A stretch of DNA of 64,000 nucleotides, taken from assembly GCA_007741555.1 (NCBI GenBank), contig CP036526.1:3100001-3164000 (forward strand), given 5' to 3'. The notes under the pieces were generated by a model, which did not search any database, was not told where the DNA came from, and saw only the letters and a list, made by a program, of their open reading frames with translations. Of the stretch, positions 39,087 through 49,171 are shown piece after piece. Position numbers and translations under genes: made by a program. This DNA is from Stieleria marina. Its GTDB lineage: Bacteria; Planctomycetota; Planctomycetia; Pirellulales; Pirellulaceae. Position 1 is the first letter of the stretch. Each line of letters begins with the position of its first letter.

Positions 39087-40328
39087 TCACTTGCCAGAAC
39101 TTGAGTTGCCAATTTGGTTCAGGTGCTGCACCAAGGCAATCCCATTGGCAAGGCGTTGGCCGCCGCGGCCGCCGTGTTCGGTCGCTTGGGCTGTCAGGTT
39201 TTGGCTTTTCAAATACGAATCCAAAGTCGGATGCTGACCCGAATCATCAAACTTGACGGATTTCAAAACCACATTGACCGGCGGCAACGCATCGACATTT
39301 TCTAACAGACGCATGGTGCTGGCGTGATACGTTACCACCGTATCGTCGGGTTTCAAAAAGCTTCGCCAATTCGCAGCAAACTCAGTTGGCGTCACAGCGG
39401 AATCCCACGCGTCGGGTGACAGTTCCACGTGCTGCAAAAAATCTTGGGGCAATGGCTCCGGTGGTCGAATGAACTGTGCAAACGATTCTCCCGTGCCCAT
39501 TCGGTGCGCGACCCAGTAGACGGGCTGGCGCTTTTCGCTTCCGCGTGGTGATCGTTTACAGCCCGCTTTGCCAGGTTCCGATTCGCCGTACGCCACGACC
39601 ACATTGGGCAGGTCGTGCAAAATCGCGCGGGGAATGCCCATCGCGTTTTGACTGCGTCTGCGATTGGCACGCCAACCATAACGAGCTTTGGGGTGGTCCA
39701 GTTGGGTTTGCACCATGGCATCGAACGCGGCGACCAGTTGGTCTAGGCCTGCCGTGTCGGGCTCGATCGCTTTCAACGCAGCAACGGTTGCTTCCAAAGT
39801 CGACAACGCCATCGCGTTGGGTTCGCGCCGAATGCGGTAGCGTCCCGGTTCGGCTGGCCGAATTTGGTAGCGTGGCAACTGACCAAGCCGAGGAATATCA
39901 CGCACTAATGTTTTGGCGTGATGCCACGTCCCGTCGATCACAATGAGTTGGTCGGGACGTTCGTGCGGTGCCAGATCGCTGAGCAGTCTGCCGTCGGGCC
40001 CCGGGTACAGGACGCCAACACGATCGCTTAGCTCTCGTGATTCTAGCCTCTCTCCGAGTGGTTCATTGTGATCGACCAATAGTTCGGCACTGACCAGCGC
40101 TTTGCGGAGAATCCGAGCTGTATTGAAAGGATGAAAGCGCTCACGCATGTGCTGCAGGATCAGCACTTCGGTCTGGTTGGCAACCGAAGGAATCTGGTCG
40201 CAAAAACAAAGTGATTTTGGACGGTAGCATTCGTAGCAACGAACACGTTCGTTGTGGCTCGGTTCGGCAGGTTCGTGTGATCTAGGAATCGGGGTGTCTG
40301 TCGTTGGAGGGCAAAAGCATCGGCACAT
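39087..40328 (-). CDS. DTW-domain protein (tRNA-uridine aminocarboxypropyltransferase-like) with extra C-terminal domain
   Basis: The product is 413 residues from ATG 40328. The N-terminal ~235 match the DTW family: a Cys cluster RCYECYRPKSLCFCDQIP, ILQHMRERFHPFNTARIL, the name-giving motif VIDGTWHHAKTL and YRIRREPNAMALSTLEA. DTW enzymes put the 3-amino-3-carboxypropyl group of SAM on tRNA uridine. Ordinary DTW proteins end near residue 250. Here a further ~170 residues follow (YWVAHRMGTGESFAQFIR, VVTYHASTMRLLENV, LKSQNLTAQATEHGGRGGQR). The latter part recalls an RNase H-like or partner domain, but I cannot assign it. It is divergent from the aldolase gene. Confidence 0.85.
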   Translation of the reverse strand: MCRCFCPPTTDTPIPRSHEPAEPSHNERVRCYECYRPKSLCFCDQIPSVANQTEVLILQHMRERFHPFNTARILRKALVSAELLVDHNEPLGERLESRELSDRVGVLYPGPDGRLLSDLAPHERPDQLIVIDGTWHHAKTLVRDIPRLGQLPRYQIRPAEPGRYRIRREPNAMALSTLEATVAALKAIEPDTAGLDQLVAAFDAMVQTQLDHPKARYGWRANRRRSQNAMGIPRAILHDLPNVVVAYGESEPGKAGCKRSPRGSEKRQPVYWVAHRMGTGESFAQFIRPPEPLPQDFLQHVELSPDAWDSAVTPTEFAANWRSFLKPDDTVVTYHASTMRLLENVDALPPVNVVLKSVKFDDSGQHPTLDSYLKSQNLTAQATEHGGRGGQRLANGIALVQHLNQIGNSSSGK

Positions 40329-40465
40329 GATTGATACGATGTAAACGTAATCGTTGTCGATCTGCTGCGGGAGGTACCTGTCCTCACGCGTCCTGGCGGG
40401 ACAGCGGTCCACATCGCTAGACTTGGGCGTCGCCCAAATTCGTTATTCGCCTTAGAGGATACAAA

Positions 40466-41227
40466 GTGAGAAAAAGCAAATCGCTGGAGCGGGTTCGCAA
40501 CGGAGAACCGATTCGACTGGCCGTATTGGGACATTACATTCCGGCTTACGTCGCGCACGCAGCCAGAGCAGGATACGATTGCCTTTGGGTCGACCTGGAA
40601 CATCGTGGCATGCAGTCGCGTGAAATCGACGCATTGTTGGCGTTCGGGCATTTGTTTGATATCGACATTTTGATCCGTCCGCCCACGTTGGAAAAAACGG
40701 GGCTATGCCGCTACTTAGAAGACGGCGCTGCGGGATTGATGATTCCTCACCTGTCGACCCCCGACCTTGCAGCAACTTTGGTGCAGTACGCGAAGTTTCC
40801 GCCAATCGGCAATCGCGGCATCGACAACGCGGGATTAGACGCTGATTTCCATGTTCACGATCCAGACGTTTACGCGACGTGGGCCAATCGCGAAACCTTT
40901 TTGGTAGCACAAATCGAAACACCCGAAGCCGTTCGCAATGCAGAATCCATTGCTGCTGTTGACGGTGTCGATATGTTGTTCATCGGGCCGGGCGATCTGG
41001 GGCTTCGGCTGCGTCAGACCAACGAAATGACATTGGACGAAGCCTGGGAGACCGTGGCGGCCGCGTGCAGAAAGCACGGCAAAGCGTTCGGTGGACCTTG
41101 CGCCGATGACGCAGAGTTGGCGACACGACGTGGCCAGGGGGCTCAGTTGTTGTTGGGCAGCAGCGAGTTTAGTGGCTGGAGCGATGCACTGGTTCAAGAC
41201 GTAAAGGTCTACGATTCGCTCGGTTGA
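40466..41227 (+). CDS. HpcH/HpaI aldolase family protein
   Basis: The product is 253 residues from GTG 40466, which has a good AGAGGA site. This is a class II, metal-dependent pyruvate aldolase fold: LWVDLEHRGM near residue 40, IRPPTLEKTGLCRYLEDGAAGLMIPH, the metal-binding Glu in VAQIETPEAVRN and Asp nearby, and LFIGPGDLGLRL. Family members cleave hydroxy-oxo acids from aromatic or sugar-acid breakdown. The last 19 bp overlap the end of the convergent thioredoxin-fold gene. Substrate unknown. Confidence 0.92.
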   Translation: MRKSKSLERVRNGEPIRLAVLGHYIPAYVAHAARAGYDCLWVDLEHRGMQSREIDALLAFGHLFDIDILIRPPTLEKTGLCRYLEDGAAGLMIPHLSTPDLAATLVQYAKFPPIGNRGIDNAGLDADFHVHDPDVYATWANRETFLVAQIETPEAVRNAESIAAVDGVDMLFIGPGDLGLRLRQTNEMTLDEAWETVAAACRKHGKAFGGPCADDAELATRRGQGAQLLLGSSEFSGWSDALVQDVKVYDSLG

Positions 41228-41859
41228 CGTCGTGTTCGTTTGACGCGATCAAATCGAATGCGGCAACCGATCGGCACGGATTCTTGGACAGCAGGCTGCT
41301 TTTTGTCCAAGGTGTCGCGAATCGCATTTTCGATGTGTTTTACTGTCACCGCTTTTCCGTCGGGGCTGTCGTCGATCGATCCCATGTAAACGATTTTTCG
41401 CTGCTCGTCCAAAACGAAACACTCGGGCGTGTAGCGAGCGCCAAATGCTTTTGCGATCGCTTGAGTCTCATCAAACAGATACGGAAATTTGTAGGACTTT
41501 GCTTTCGCTTTATCTTTCATCGCTGGAAACGCGTCGGCGGGAATTTTGTTGACGTTGATCGCGATCAGCGCCGCGCTGTTGGCTTCGCAAAATGCATGTA
41601 ATGAAATGAGGCGATCTTCGGCATCGATCGCGTAGGGGCAGCTATTGCAGGTGAAGACCACCACCACGACTTTGTTTTTTGCCAAGTCCGACAATGAATG
41701 CGATTTGCCATCGACGCCAGGTAGCTGATTCCAAGCAGGTGCGGCGTCACCGATGTTCATGTCAGGATTGAATTCCCCGGCAAGCAATTGGGACGATGCA
41801 AGTAGAAACGCCAACGCAGTGGTTGATAGGGAGATTAGTGGTCGCATAGATCGCATCAT
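41209..41859 (-). CDS. Exported thioredoxin-fold redox protein (AhpC/TSA-like)
   Basis: The product is 216 residues from ATG 41859; a more upstream TTG at 41877 and ATG 41856 are alternatives. A signal peptide (LISLSTTALAFLLASSQLLA) precedes a redoxin domain: NIGDAAPAWNQLPGVDGK, then the active-site strand VVVVFTCNSCPYAIDAEDRL with a CxxCP pair, and cis-Pro region ARYTPECFVLDEQRK. It probably reduces or oxidises thiols outside the cytoplasm. The C-terminal extension is basic (RIRFDRVKRTRRQPSES) and overlaps the convergent aldolase gene by 19 bp. It is 25 bp downstream of the DUF1592-type gene, likely in the same operon. Confidence 0.88.
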   Translation of the reverse strand: MMRSMRPLISLSTTALAFLLASSQLLAGEFNPDMNIGDAAPAWNQLPGVDGKSHSLSDLAKNKVVVVVFTCNSCPYAIDAEDRLISLHAFCEANSAALIAINVNKIPADAFPAMKDKAKAKSYKFPYLFDETQAIAKAFGARYTPECFVLDEQRKIVYMGSIDDSPDGKAVTVKHIENAIRDTLDKKQPAVQESVPIGCRIRFDRVKRTRRQPSES

Positions 41860-41884
41860 AGAAATCGGAGAAGACAAGAGGTGC

Positions 41885-44485
41885 TTACTTGGTGCGGAAA
41901 ATAGGGCTGTCGATCAACGCTAGCAACAGGTCCTGGAAACGAAGTGCATGCTCGCTTTGTTCTTTCTGGACGATGTCGCCGACCAGGGAACGTTCGCGAT
42001 AGTTCAGCTGTCGACCGGTGGCGTAGGTTAACAATTTGACCGAAAGACAGCTGGCAAAGACGGTGGGATGTTCGGCGAGCCAACGCTTCAGGTCACGCAC
42101 GTCGTTGATTGGTGTGCCATCAGGAAGGACGCCATCGGATTGGACTGCGTTTCCATTTTTTGCGATCGTCTTTCCGTCCTTTTCAACATACTGCGGGTAG
42201 TGGTCTCGCCAGCGGCCGATCGGATCAAAGCTCTCGAGTGCAAACCCGATCGGATCAATTTCGCGATGGCACTGAGCGCACGAGGCGTCGGACATGTGTG
42301 CCGCGAGTCGCTCACGCACCGTCGTCGCGGCACTGGTGTCGGGCGTCAGGGCTGGGACCGCATCGGGAGGAGGCGGAGGCGGGGATCCGAAGATGTTTTC
42401 CAGTGCCCAGACGCCGCGAAGCACCGGCTGAGTGTCGACTCCGTTGGCAGTGGACATCATCACGGCAGGCATGCAAAGCAATCCGCCGTGTCGCCCACCG
42501 CGCGGGACAGTTGCCTTGACCATCTTGTTGCGTCTTGCTTTGGACGGACGGTTTTTTCGCGTCGTTTTGAACTGAGGTAAATCATAAATGTCTCGCCCGA
42601 CTTCGTAGTCCGTAAACACGTAATCCGGATCGATGAAATCGGTTACCGGTAGGTTCTCTGACAGAATGTAATGAAACGTCTCGCCGACTTCTTTGCGGAC
42701 CGTGGACCGATGGCGAGGGCTGAATCGCGTCGTCAATCGCATGTCAGGCATCAATCGGTCGACTTCGTCGGTGCCTAGCCACTGCGTCGAAAACTCATCG
42801 CAAAACGAACGCCCCATCATCCGCTGAGCCTCACGTCGCAGCACGGCCGACTCTTGGAGCTTGCCAGACTGCACCGCCTTTTTTAGTTGCTTTGTCGGTG
42901 GTGCCGCAGTCAGAAAATAAGAAAGCCTTGTGGCCAGTTCGTCGCTGCTAAGTTCACCTTGTCCGAAGCCTCGGTACAGAAATGCAGGGGAAAGCAGCGC
43001 CGTTCGAATCGCCAAATGCAATCCTTGATCAAGGCTGCCAGATTCAGCTCGCACGTGATTGACAAGGTCAAGGTATTGACGGATTTCGTGGTCGAACGCG
43101 GGTCTTCGGAAGGCATCGGTCAAGAATTTGTCCAAGAGTTTTCGCAGTGATTTGGTATCGTCAGGAGCAAACTCGGCACCAACAAAGTCTTGCCGCAATT
43201 GGTCACTGAGAATCTGCTCCCGATCACGAATGGACTTCACCGGCCCGAAGAGTTCCATTGAAGAGATTGCGATGGCTGGTCCTGCTTCAAAAAATTTGTA
43301 GACCAGCGTTTCACCCGAGGCGACTTTGTTGCGCGTGAGCGTTTCGACCAGCTCTGCGATCGCTTCCTCGTCGTCTACAAACTTGGATACCTCCAGTTCT
43401 GCGGTCTGCATCGCCTCTTTTACCCTCTCCCACCCACTGCCTCCTCGCGGCGGCTCGCCGACCTGGGCCCACGCGGCTGCCAAGGTGGGATCATCCGTAA
43501 ATAGCTTGGTCAAAAAAGTTTTGTAGGACATGTCGTTTTCGTAGTCAAACGGTCCGTTGAGGTACCTTAGGACAACCGTGTCGCCTCGATTGAGCGAGAC
43601 GGAAAACTGTCGAGTTTGCGGCTTTTCATTGGCGACTTCAAACTGCTGCACGACACGCAATTCTCCGCGATCTGCTGCTCGCATGGTCGCGATGGTCAGG
43701 ATAGGTTGCGTTTCGGGAGGCTGAATCGCTGTCGCCGTTACTTTGAGCCGATAGATGCCGGAAGCCGGTGCTTCGAATTTGGTTGGCCAAGTCGCGTGGC
43801 GGACGACGTTGTCGCCAGAGGAAGCTAGTCGCATCGCACCATCGACCAAGCACGCGGACGAATAGCTGATCACCATCTCATCCGCTGGAACCAAGAACGT
43901 TTGCGGTTCAATCGATCTGGGTGGGGGAGGAAAAAGCTGGTCCGCTACACCAGTCGCAGCCTCGCTAAGAGCTTCCAGGTGCGAACCGGCAAGCACCAAG
44001 GCGGACGCTTGAGTGTCGAATCCACCTGCTGTGTTGTCGGGCGGAAACCCGTGCGGCACATTGTAGGTCTTGATCCCAAAGAGACGCTGGATGGTTTTTT
44101 CGTATTCGCGTCGATTGAGACGACGGAGCATCGTGCCGCCAATCGGAGTGTGCTGAATCAACTGTGCGTCGACGAACTTTAGTATCGATTGACGCTCAGC
44201 AGTGCTGGGCTGCTGGGAATCTGGCGGCGGCATGATTCCGCGAGAAACCATTTCGTGGATCTGTTCCCAGTCATGCAATGTCTCCGGATTCGACCAATCG
44301 ATGCGATCGGCCTGGATCGCGAAGCCGCCTTCGTCAGCACCGGCCATGTGACAGTCAGCGCAGTATTGTTTCAGAGCCGTTTTAGCACTCGCATCAAACG
44401 GTGCGGCTGACACGCATCGGGATTGTTCCGCAGCGCACGCGCAGAGCATGATCGCGAAAATGGCGACGATTCGATTTATGCCCAA
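41885..44485 (-). CDS. DUF1592-family planctomycete cytochrome-like protein (PSD2-PSD5 set)
   Basis: The product is 866 residues. The chosen start is TTG 44485, needed to keep the signal peptide (IVAIFAIMLCACAAEQ). The domain order is standard for the family: a haem-type CADCH motif, DUF1587 (LRRLNRREYEKTIQRLFGI), DUF1595 (FLTDAFRRPAFDHEIRQYL), DUF1592 (ELATRLSYFLTAAPP), DUF1588 (GLLCMPAVMMSTANGVDTQP with a second haem-type motif CAQCH) and C-terminal DUF1585 (LSVKLLTYATGRQLNYRE). An exported c-type cytochrome or redox-related role is expected but unproven. It overlaps the DUF1552 gene by 10 bp. Confidence 0.93.
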   Translation of the reverse strand: MGINRIVAIFAIMLCACAAEQSRCVSAAPFDASAKTALKQYCADCHMAGADEGGFAIQADRIDWSNPETLHDWEQIHEMVSRGIMPPPDSQQPSTAERQSILKFVDAQLIQHTPIGGTMLRRLNRREYEKTIQRLFGIKTYNVPHGFPPDNTAGGFDTQASALVLAGSHLEALSEAATGVADQLFPPPPRSIEPQTFLVPADEMVISYSSACLVDGAMRLASSGDNVVRHATWPTKFEAPASGIYRLKVTATAIQPPETQPILTIATMRAADRGELRVVQQFEVANEKPQTRQFSVSLNRGDTVVLRYLNGPFDYENDMSYKTFLTKLFTDDPTLAAAWAQVGEPPRGGSGWERVKEAMQTAELEVSKFVDDEEAIAELVETLTRNKVASGETLVYKFFEAGPAIAISSMELFGPVKSIRDREQILSDQLRQDFVGAEFAPDDTKSLRKLLDKFLTDAFRRPAFDHEIRQYLDLVNHVRAESGSLDQGLHLAIRTALLSPAFLYRGFGQGELSSDELATRLSYFLTAAPPTKQLKKAVQSGKLQESAVLRREAQRMMGRSFCDEFSTQWLGTDEVDRLMPDMRLTTRFSPRHRSTVRKEVGETFHYILSENLPVTDFIDPDYVFTDYEVGRDIYDLPQFKTTRKNRPSKARRNKMVKATVPRGGRHGGLLCMPAVMMSTANGVDTQPVLRGVWALENIFGSPPPPPPDAVPALTPDTSAATTVRERLAAHMSDASCAQCHREIDPIGFALESFDPIGRWRDHYPQYVEKDGKTIAKNGNAVQSDGVLPDGTPINDVRDLKRWLAEHPTVFASCLSVKLLTYATGRQLNYRERSLVGDIVQKEQSEHALRFQDLLLALIDSPIFRTK

Positions 44486-45795
44486 TCGTCGATTCCTTGC
44501 TTGGCGTTGCTGAATGACGGTGCGGGGATTCCCAGTTGTTCCAGTACCGAAATGAAAACGTCGCCCAGTAACCGCGAATCGGAGCCTTGGGGATCGGTCG
44601 CGATGTGTTGACCGTGTTGGAATCCGCCGCCAGACACAATCGTGGGGAGATCGCGATTCGAATGTCGGCTGGCGTCACCCATTCCGGTGCCAAACATCAC
44701 GACTGTGGTATCTAGCAACGGCCTGCCATCCACGTCGGTCTTTTCTTTCAATTGTTTTATGAACCGACTCAGGCATTTCATGTGCTCTGTTTCGACGCGA
44801 ACCAAATCGCGAATCAAGTCCGGATCGTTTCCGTGGTGCGAAAGGGCGTGATAGCCTGCCCGCATCGTTTGGCCATCAAGGGTGAAGACTTGTCCCAGAC
44901 CCGCGATGAAAAGAGTCGCGACGCGAGTGGAATTGGTTTGCAGTGCCAGTGCCATGAGGTCAAACATGATCTGTTCGCATTCAAGCATCATCGTGGGAGC
45001 GATCGGATCGTAGGGCGGCAGTTCGTAATCGACCTTCGGAGCGTCTTCTGTCAGGTGGTTTAGTTGGCGGCCCATTCGACGCTCCAGTTCACGAAGCGAT
45101 GAAAAGTACTCTTCCAGTTTTTGCTGATCGCTCGTGCTCACTTTTTGCTTTAGCGATTTTGCATCCTGCCGCAGTTGGTCCAAGGTGCTGCGTCCGCTAC
45201 GCAGCAGATACTCGGTGCGTGCGCGATCATCGCTGCTTGCAAACATTTTGCTGAACACGACACTGGGGCGATTAATCATGGGCAGCGGCACGCCGTGTTT
45301 GGAAAACACCATTCGCTGTTTGGGGATATCACCGGCGCAAAGTTGCAACGATCCAAACCGATTGTTTTTGCCAATCTGCTCGGCAGCGATTTGGTCCAAC
45401 GAAACGGCACCTACGCGATTTCCGCATAGGAAATTGTCCCAGTTGGCGTGACCGTTTGCGGCTCGGTGGTCAAAGCCCGAAAAGAGCGTGTATTCATCGC
45501 GATGATCGGCCAGCGGTTTCAGCAACGGCGTCGTTTGATAGTTGCGACCGGATTGCGATGGATAGAGCGATTGACGATACAGGCCCAGGTTGGACCCAAT
45601 GCAGATCAGTCGCTTGGCTTTGGCGTCCGAATGGAGCGATGTGTCAGACGTGTTGGTCGCCTGTTCAGATGCACAGACGTCGGGAGAAAACGATTCGAGA
45701 GCTGGTAGCGTAAGCGACAAGCCTGCCGTTTTCAGAAGGCAACGCCGCGAGTCGATTGGCGTATTCTGTTCAGGTGATGGATTCATAGCCGACAT
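44476..45795 (-). CDS. DUF1552 protein, Tat-exported
   Basis: The product is 439 residues from ATG 45795; GTG 45810 and ATG 45786 are alternatives. DUF1552 is the usual partner of DUF1592 proteins. A twin-arginine leader (DSRRCLLKTAGLSLTLPALE) is followed by RLICIGSNLGLYRQSLYPS, SGFDHRAANGHANWDNFLCG and SLDQIAAEQIG; later TRVATLFIAGLGQ and VVMFGTGMGDASRHSNRDLP are typical of the DUF1501/DUF1552 group. Its function is unknown. It is transcribed first, overlaps the DUF1592 gene by 10 bp, and is divergent from the second PSCyt1-LamG gene. Confidence 0.92.
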   Translation of the reverse strand: MSAMNPSPEQNTPIDSRRCLLKTAGLSLTLPALESFSPDVCASEQATNTSDTSLHSDAKAKRLICIGSNLGLYRQSLYPSQSGRNYQTTPLLKPLADHRDEYTLFSGFDHRAANGHANWDNFLCGNRVGAVSLDQIAAEQIGKNNRFGSLQLCAGDIPKQRMVFSKHGVPLPMINRPSVVFSKMFASSDDRARTEYLLRSGRSTLDQLRQDAKSLKQKVSTSDQQKLEEYFSSLRELERRMGRQLNHLTEDAPKVDYELPPYDPIAPTMMLECEQIMFDLMALALQTNSTRVATLFIAGLGQVFTLDGQTMRAGYHALSHHGNDPDLIRDLVRVETEHMKCLSRFIKQLKEKTDVDGRPLLDTTVVMFGTGMGDASRHSNRDLPTIVSGGGFQHGQHIATDPQGSDSRLLGDVFISVLEQLGIPAPSFSNAKQGIDDWA

Positions 45796-45927
45796 CTTAG
45801 GATCAATCACATCAGGTCACAAATGCAGATATCCCGCTCAGGCAGTTCGTGCGGGAGGACGCAGGCGGGGATTTTGGTTGGAAAAACGAATTCGCAGACA
45901 GCCTGCAGTTCGTGCAGAATTCCGTGG

Positions 45928-45933
45928 TACAAT
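45928..45933 (+). promoter_or_regulatory. Possible -10 element (TACAAT) in the divergent gap
   Basis: TACAAT lies 73 bp before the start of the gene at 46007. It repeats the hexamer seen before other first genes of the window. No -35 element is clear. Confidence 0.22.
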
Positions 45934-46006
45934 AAGGCCATAGCCGTTCAACTGGCTCCCCGCCGGCATCTCTCCCGCCAAAATCCGTTTCGACCCGTTT
46001 GCGCCC

Positions 46007-49000
46007 ATGTCAAACCGAGTTTCCGCGATAATTGTTCGCACCATCGTCTTTTTGATCGTTGGTGTTGGCGCAGTTCGCTCAAACGCCGCCGAGTTGTCTA
46101 GAAAAGAATCGGACCTTTTTGAAAGACACGCGCGGCCGATTTTGACGGCTCACTGCATCAAGTGTCACGGCGAAGCAAAGCAGGAAGGCGGTCTGCGGCT
46201 GACCACGCTCGACGAACTAATCACCGGCGGCGATTCGGGTCCCGCGATCGTGGCTGGCAAACCGGATGAGAGTTTGATCATCGAAGCGATTCGTTACGAA
46301 TCGTACGAAATGCCGCCCGAAGAACCACTTGATGACGAGATTATTAACGGGTTGGTCGACTGGATCGCTGCGGGGGCCGCTTGGCCCGAAGACGTCCAGC
46401 TGACGACGCGCCGATCGATCACTGATGAAGATCGTGACTGGTGGTGCTATCAGCCGATTGCTGCAATCAAGCCACCGCAAGTTGCTGAATCGGCATGGGG
46501 ACGCAACGAGATTGATGGGTTCGTCCATCGTCGCTTGGTCGAAAAAGAATTGCAGCCAGCCGATCAAGCTACGCCGATGGAACTTGTCCGACGCGCGAGT
46601 TTTGCGATCACCGGTTTGCCGCCCAGTGATGACGCTGTCAAAGACGCCATGTCGGCAGACTTTGACTACGAAGCTTATGTCGATCAGTTGTTGGACAGCG
46701 AAGCATATGGCGAGAACCAAGCGCGATTCTGGCTGGACTTGGTTCGCTACGCCGATTCCGACGGGTACCGCGCAGATTTCAATCGCCCAGATGCGTACCT
46801 CTATCGCGATTATGTGATCCGTAGTTTCAATGCTGACAAACCATATGATCAATTCATCCGCGAGCAGTTGGCGGGCGACGAAATTGATCCAGGCAACCGG
46901 GATGCGATTATCGCAACCATGTACCTGCGTCACTGGATTTATGAACACAACAATCGCGACGTGGAAAACCAGTGGCACGAAATTCTGAGCGACATCACCG
47001 AGACGACGTCGGACGTGTTTCTAGCTCAAGGCCTGAAGTGTGCGCGTTGCCACGATCACAAGTTTGATCCACTATTGCAGAACGATTACTTTCGGATCAA
47101 AGCATTCTTTGCAGCGTTGCAGCCTGTCAGTGAACACCCCGTCGCTGACGTGGCAACGCGAGCTGCTTACCGCAAACAGCTTGCCAACTACAATGAACGC
47201 ACGAAGGAATTGCGCAGTCAGCTGCGTGAGATTGAGTATCCGGTTGCGTTGGAGCATGCGACGCGCGAAGGGTTTGATAAGTTCATTGTCGAGATTCAGA
47301 CGATGGTCAAAAAGCCTGCGTCGGAGCGAGAACCTTATGAACAGCAAATTGCTTCGATGGCGGAAAGGCAGTTTGACTTGCCTTACGAAAAACTGGACCA
47401 ATGGCTAAGCGAAGAGCAGCAGGCCGAGCGTGCGAAGTTAAAAGCACGTCTGGCGAAACTTGATCATTTAAAACCAAAGCCGCTGTCGACCGTCAAGTTT
47501 GTTGCGACGGATGTTGGGCCGATTGCTCCGACGAATTTCAATCCCGACGATTCGGATCGTGTTCCCGTTGTGCCGGGTTTCATTACGCTGTTAGATGAAT
47601 CGGACGCTGCGATTTCGCCGACGCCGGCCGCGTTGCAAACGACTGGTCGACGCACGGCACTGGCGAACTGGATCGCCAGCGCCGACAATCCGCTGACTGC
47701 TCGGGTGATCGTCAACCGGATTTGGCAGCAGCATTTTGGCCGAGGACTTGTGGCGACGTCCAGTGATTTCGGACGCTTGGGAACGCCGCCCACGCATCCC
47801 GAATTACTCGATTACATGGCGAAGCAATTTGTCGCTGACGGTTGGAGTTTCAAGCAGCTCCATCGGTTGATTTTGACGTCGGCGACTTATCGACAAACAT
47901 CGCGCCGGCCCATGGACCGCTCCACTAGCCGGATCGATCCGACAAACGAATTATTTTGGCGGATGAATCCGCGGCGGTTATCGGGCGAAGAAATTATCGA
48001 CGCGATACTGACCTCCGGTGGCGAGTTGGCTGCGACCAAGCGGGCGATCTACAAAAAGGTAGAACGCAATTCGCCCGATCCGTTGCTAAAAACATTTGAC
48101 GGTCCGGATCGAATCCGAAGTAGCGGACGACGGCACCGGACGACGACGTCCACTCAGTCGTTGCTGTTGGGCAACAGTAGTTGGGCGCATGAGCGAGCCG
48201 ATTCGATCGTGCGGCATCTGGTCGACAGTCAAGGAATGACGGACACGATGTTGGTTCGTCGAGCTTACCGGAAGCTATTTTCGAGAGATCCCACAGGCGA
48301 TGAGGTGGCGTTGGCGGAGGACTTTGTCAAACGATATGCCGAGCGGACGCCGGTTGAAGAGCCCCGGCCGACGGTGTCTTTGGCGAAGTTGCCAGGAGAT
48401 GCTGGCTTGGCAGTTCGGCTGAGTGGTACATCCACCAGTCAGATTAAACTTGGCGAGACGAAAGGTTTGCCCGACAGCGATTTTACGGTCGAAGCTCATG
48501 TCTTGCTGGAGTCGCTTTACAAGGATGCGAGTGTGCGAACGATCGCCACGCATTGGAACGGATCGAATAAAAGTTCGGGTTGGTCGCTGGGTGTGACTTC
48601 GCAAAAGAGTTCTTACAAGCCGCGAAACCTAATCCTGCAGTTGGTAGGCAAAACCGACAAGGGTGACCAACTGCAATACGAAGTGGTTGCTTCGGGGCTA
48701 CGCGTGCCACTGAATAAACCATGTTTTGTGGCAGCGAGCGTCGATTTAAGCGATGCGACGAAGGCAGGGGTTACCTTTTATCTGCGTGATCTCTCGGATC
48801 CCGATGCGGTTCTGCAAGTTTCCAATGTTGAACATACGGTGACGTCGGCAGTTCGCGGAACGGGCGATTTTGTCGTTGGTTCGCGTCACGGCAAGCACCG
48901 GTGGGACGGATTGATTGGGAGTGTTCGCATCGAAAACAAACGGCGTGACCTTGCCCTCGTGGCGCAAGCTGATTCGGACGCCGGGCTTCCTCAGTATTCG

Positions 49001-49171
49001 GTTGACTATCGATTTGATTTGAAGGAATCGATTGGCCTTGATTCATCGGGCAGCCATTTGCACGCTGTCGTGTCTCCCAAAACACCACCAGCCAAAACGC
49101 CGCGCCAACGGGCCCGCGTTGCACTGATACACGCGTTAATGAATTCCAACGAGTTAATTTATGTCGATTGA
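46007..49171 (+). CDS. PSCyt1-DUF1549-DUF1553 protein with inserted LamG-like domain (second copy)
   Basis: The product is 1054 residues with signal peptide ([20 protein letters not shown]). PSCyt1 carries [20 protein letters not shown]1549 carries ITGLPPSDD and [15 protein letters not shown], and DUF1553 starts near [20 protein letters not shown]. Then a LamG-like region (about 800-1010) with [32 protein letters not shown] and [20 protein letters not shown] separates the final tail [16 protein letters not shown] from the main DUF1553. The design is the same as in the protein starting at 5357, but sequence and length differ, so the two are paralogues rather than a recent duplication. It overlaps the DUF1501 gene by 11 bp. 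Confidence 0.94.
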   Translation: MSNRVSAIIVRTIVFLIVGVGAVRSNAAELSRKESDLFERHARPILTAHCIKCHGEAKQEGGLRLTTLDELITGGDSGPAIVAGKPDESLIIEAIRYESYEMPPEEPLDDEIINGLVDWIAAGAAWPEDVQLTTRRSITDEDRDWWCYQPIAAIKPPQVAESAWGRNEIDGFVHRRLVEKELQPADQATPMELVRRASFAITGLPPSDDAVKDAMSADFDYEAYVDQLLDSEAYGENQARFWLDLVRYADSDGYRADFNRPDAYLYRDYVIRSFNADKPYDQFIREQLAGDEIDPGNRDAIIATMYLRHWIYEHNNRDVENQWHEILSDITETTSDVFLAQGLKCARCHDHKFDPLLQNDYFRIKAFFAALQPVSEHPVADVATRAAYRKQLANYNERTKELRSQLREIEYPVALEHATREGFDKFIVEIQTMVKKPASEREPYEQQIASMAERQFDLPYEKLDQWLSEEQQAERAKLKARLAKLDHLKPKPLSTVKFVATDVGPIAPTNFNPDDSDRVPVVPGFITLLDESDAAISPTPAALQTTGRRTALANWIASADNPLTARVIVNRIWQQHFGRGLVATSSDFGRLGTPPTHPELLDYMAKQFVADGWSFKQLHRLILTSATYRQTSRRPMDRSTSRIDPTNELFWRMNPRRLSGEEIIDAILTSGGELAATKRAIYKKVERNSPDPLLKTFDGPDRIRSSGRRHRTTTSTQSLLLGNSSWAHERADSIVRHLVDSQGMTDTMLVRRAYRKLFSRDPTGDEVALAEDFVKRYAERTPVEEPRPTVSLAKLPGDAGLAVRLSGTSTSQIKLGETKGLPDSDFTVEAHVLLESLYKDASVRTIATHWNGSNKSSGWSLGVTSQKSSYKPRNLILQLVGKTDKGDQLQYEVVASGLRVPLNKPCFVAASVDLSDATKAGVTFYLRDLSDPDAVLQVSNVEHTVTSAVRGTGDFVVGSRHGKHRWDGLIGSVRIENKRRDLALVAQADSDAGLPQYSVDYRFDLKESIGLDSSGSHLHAVVSPKTPPAKTPRQRARVALIHALMNSNELIYVD

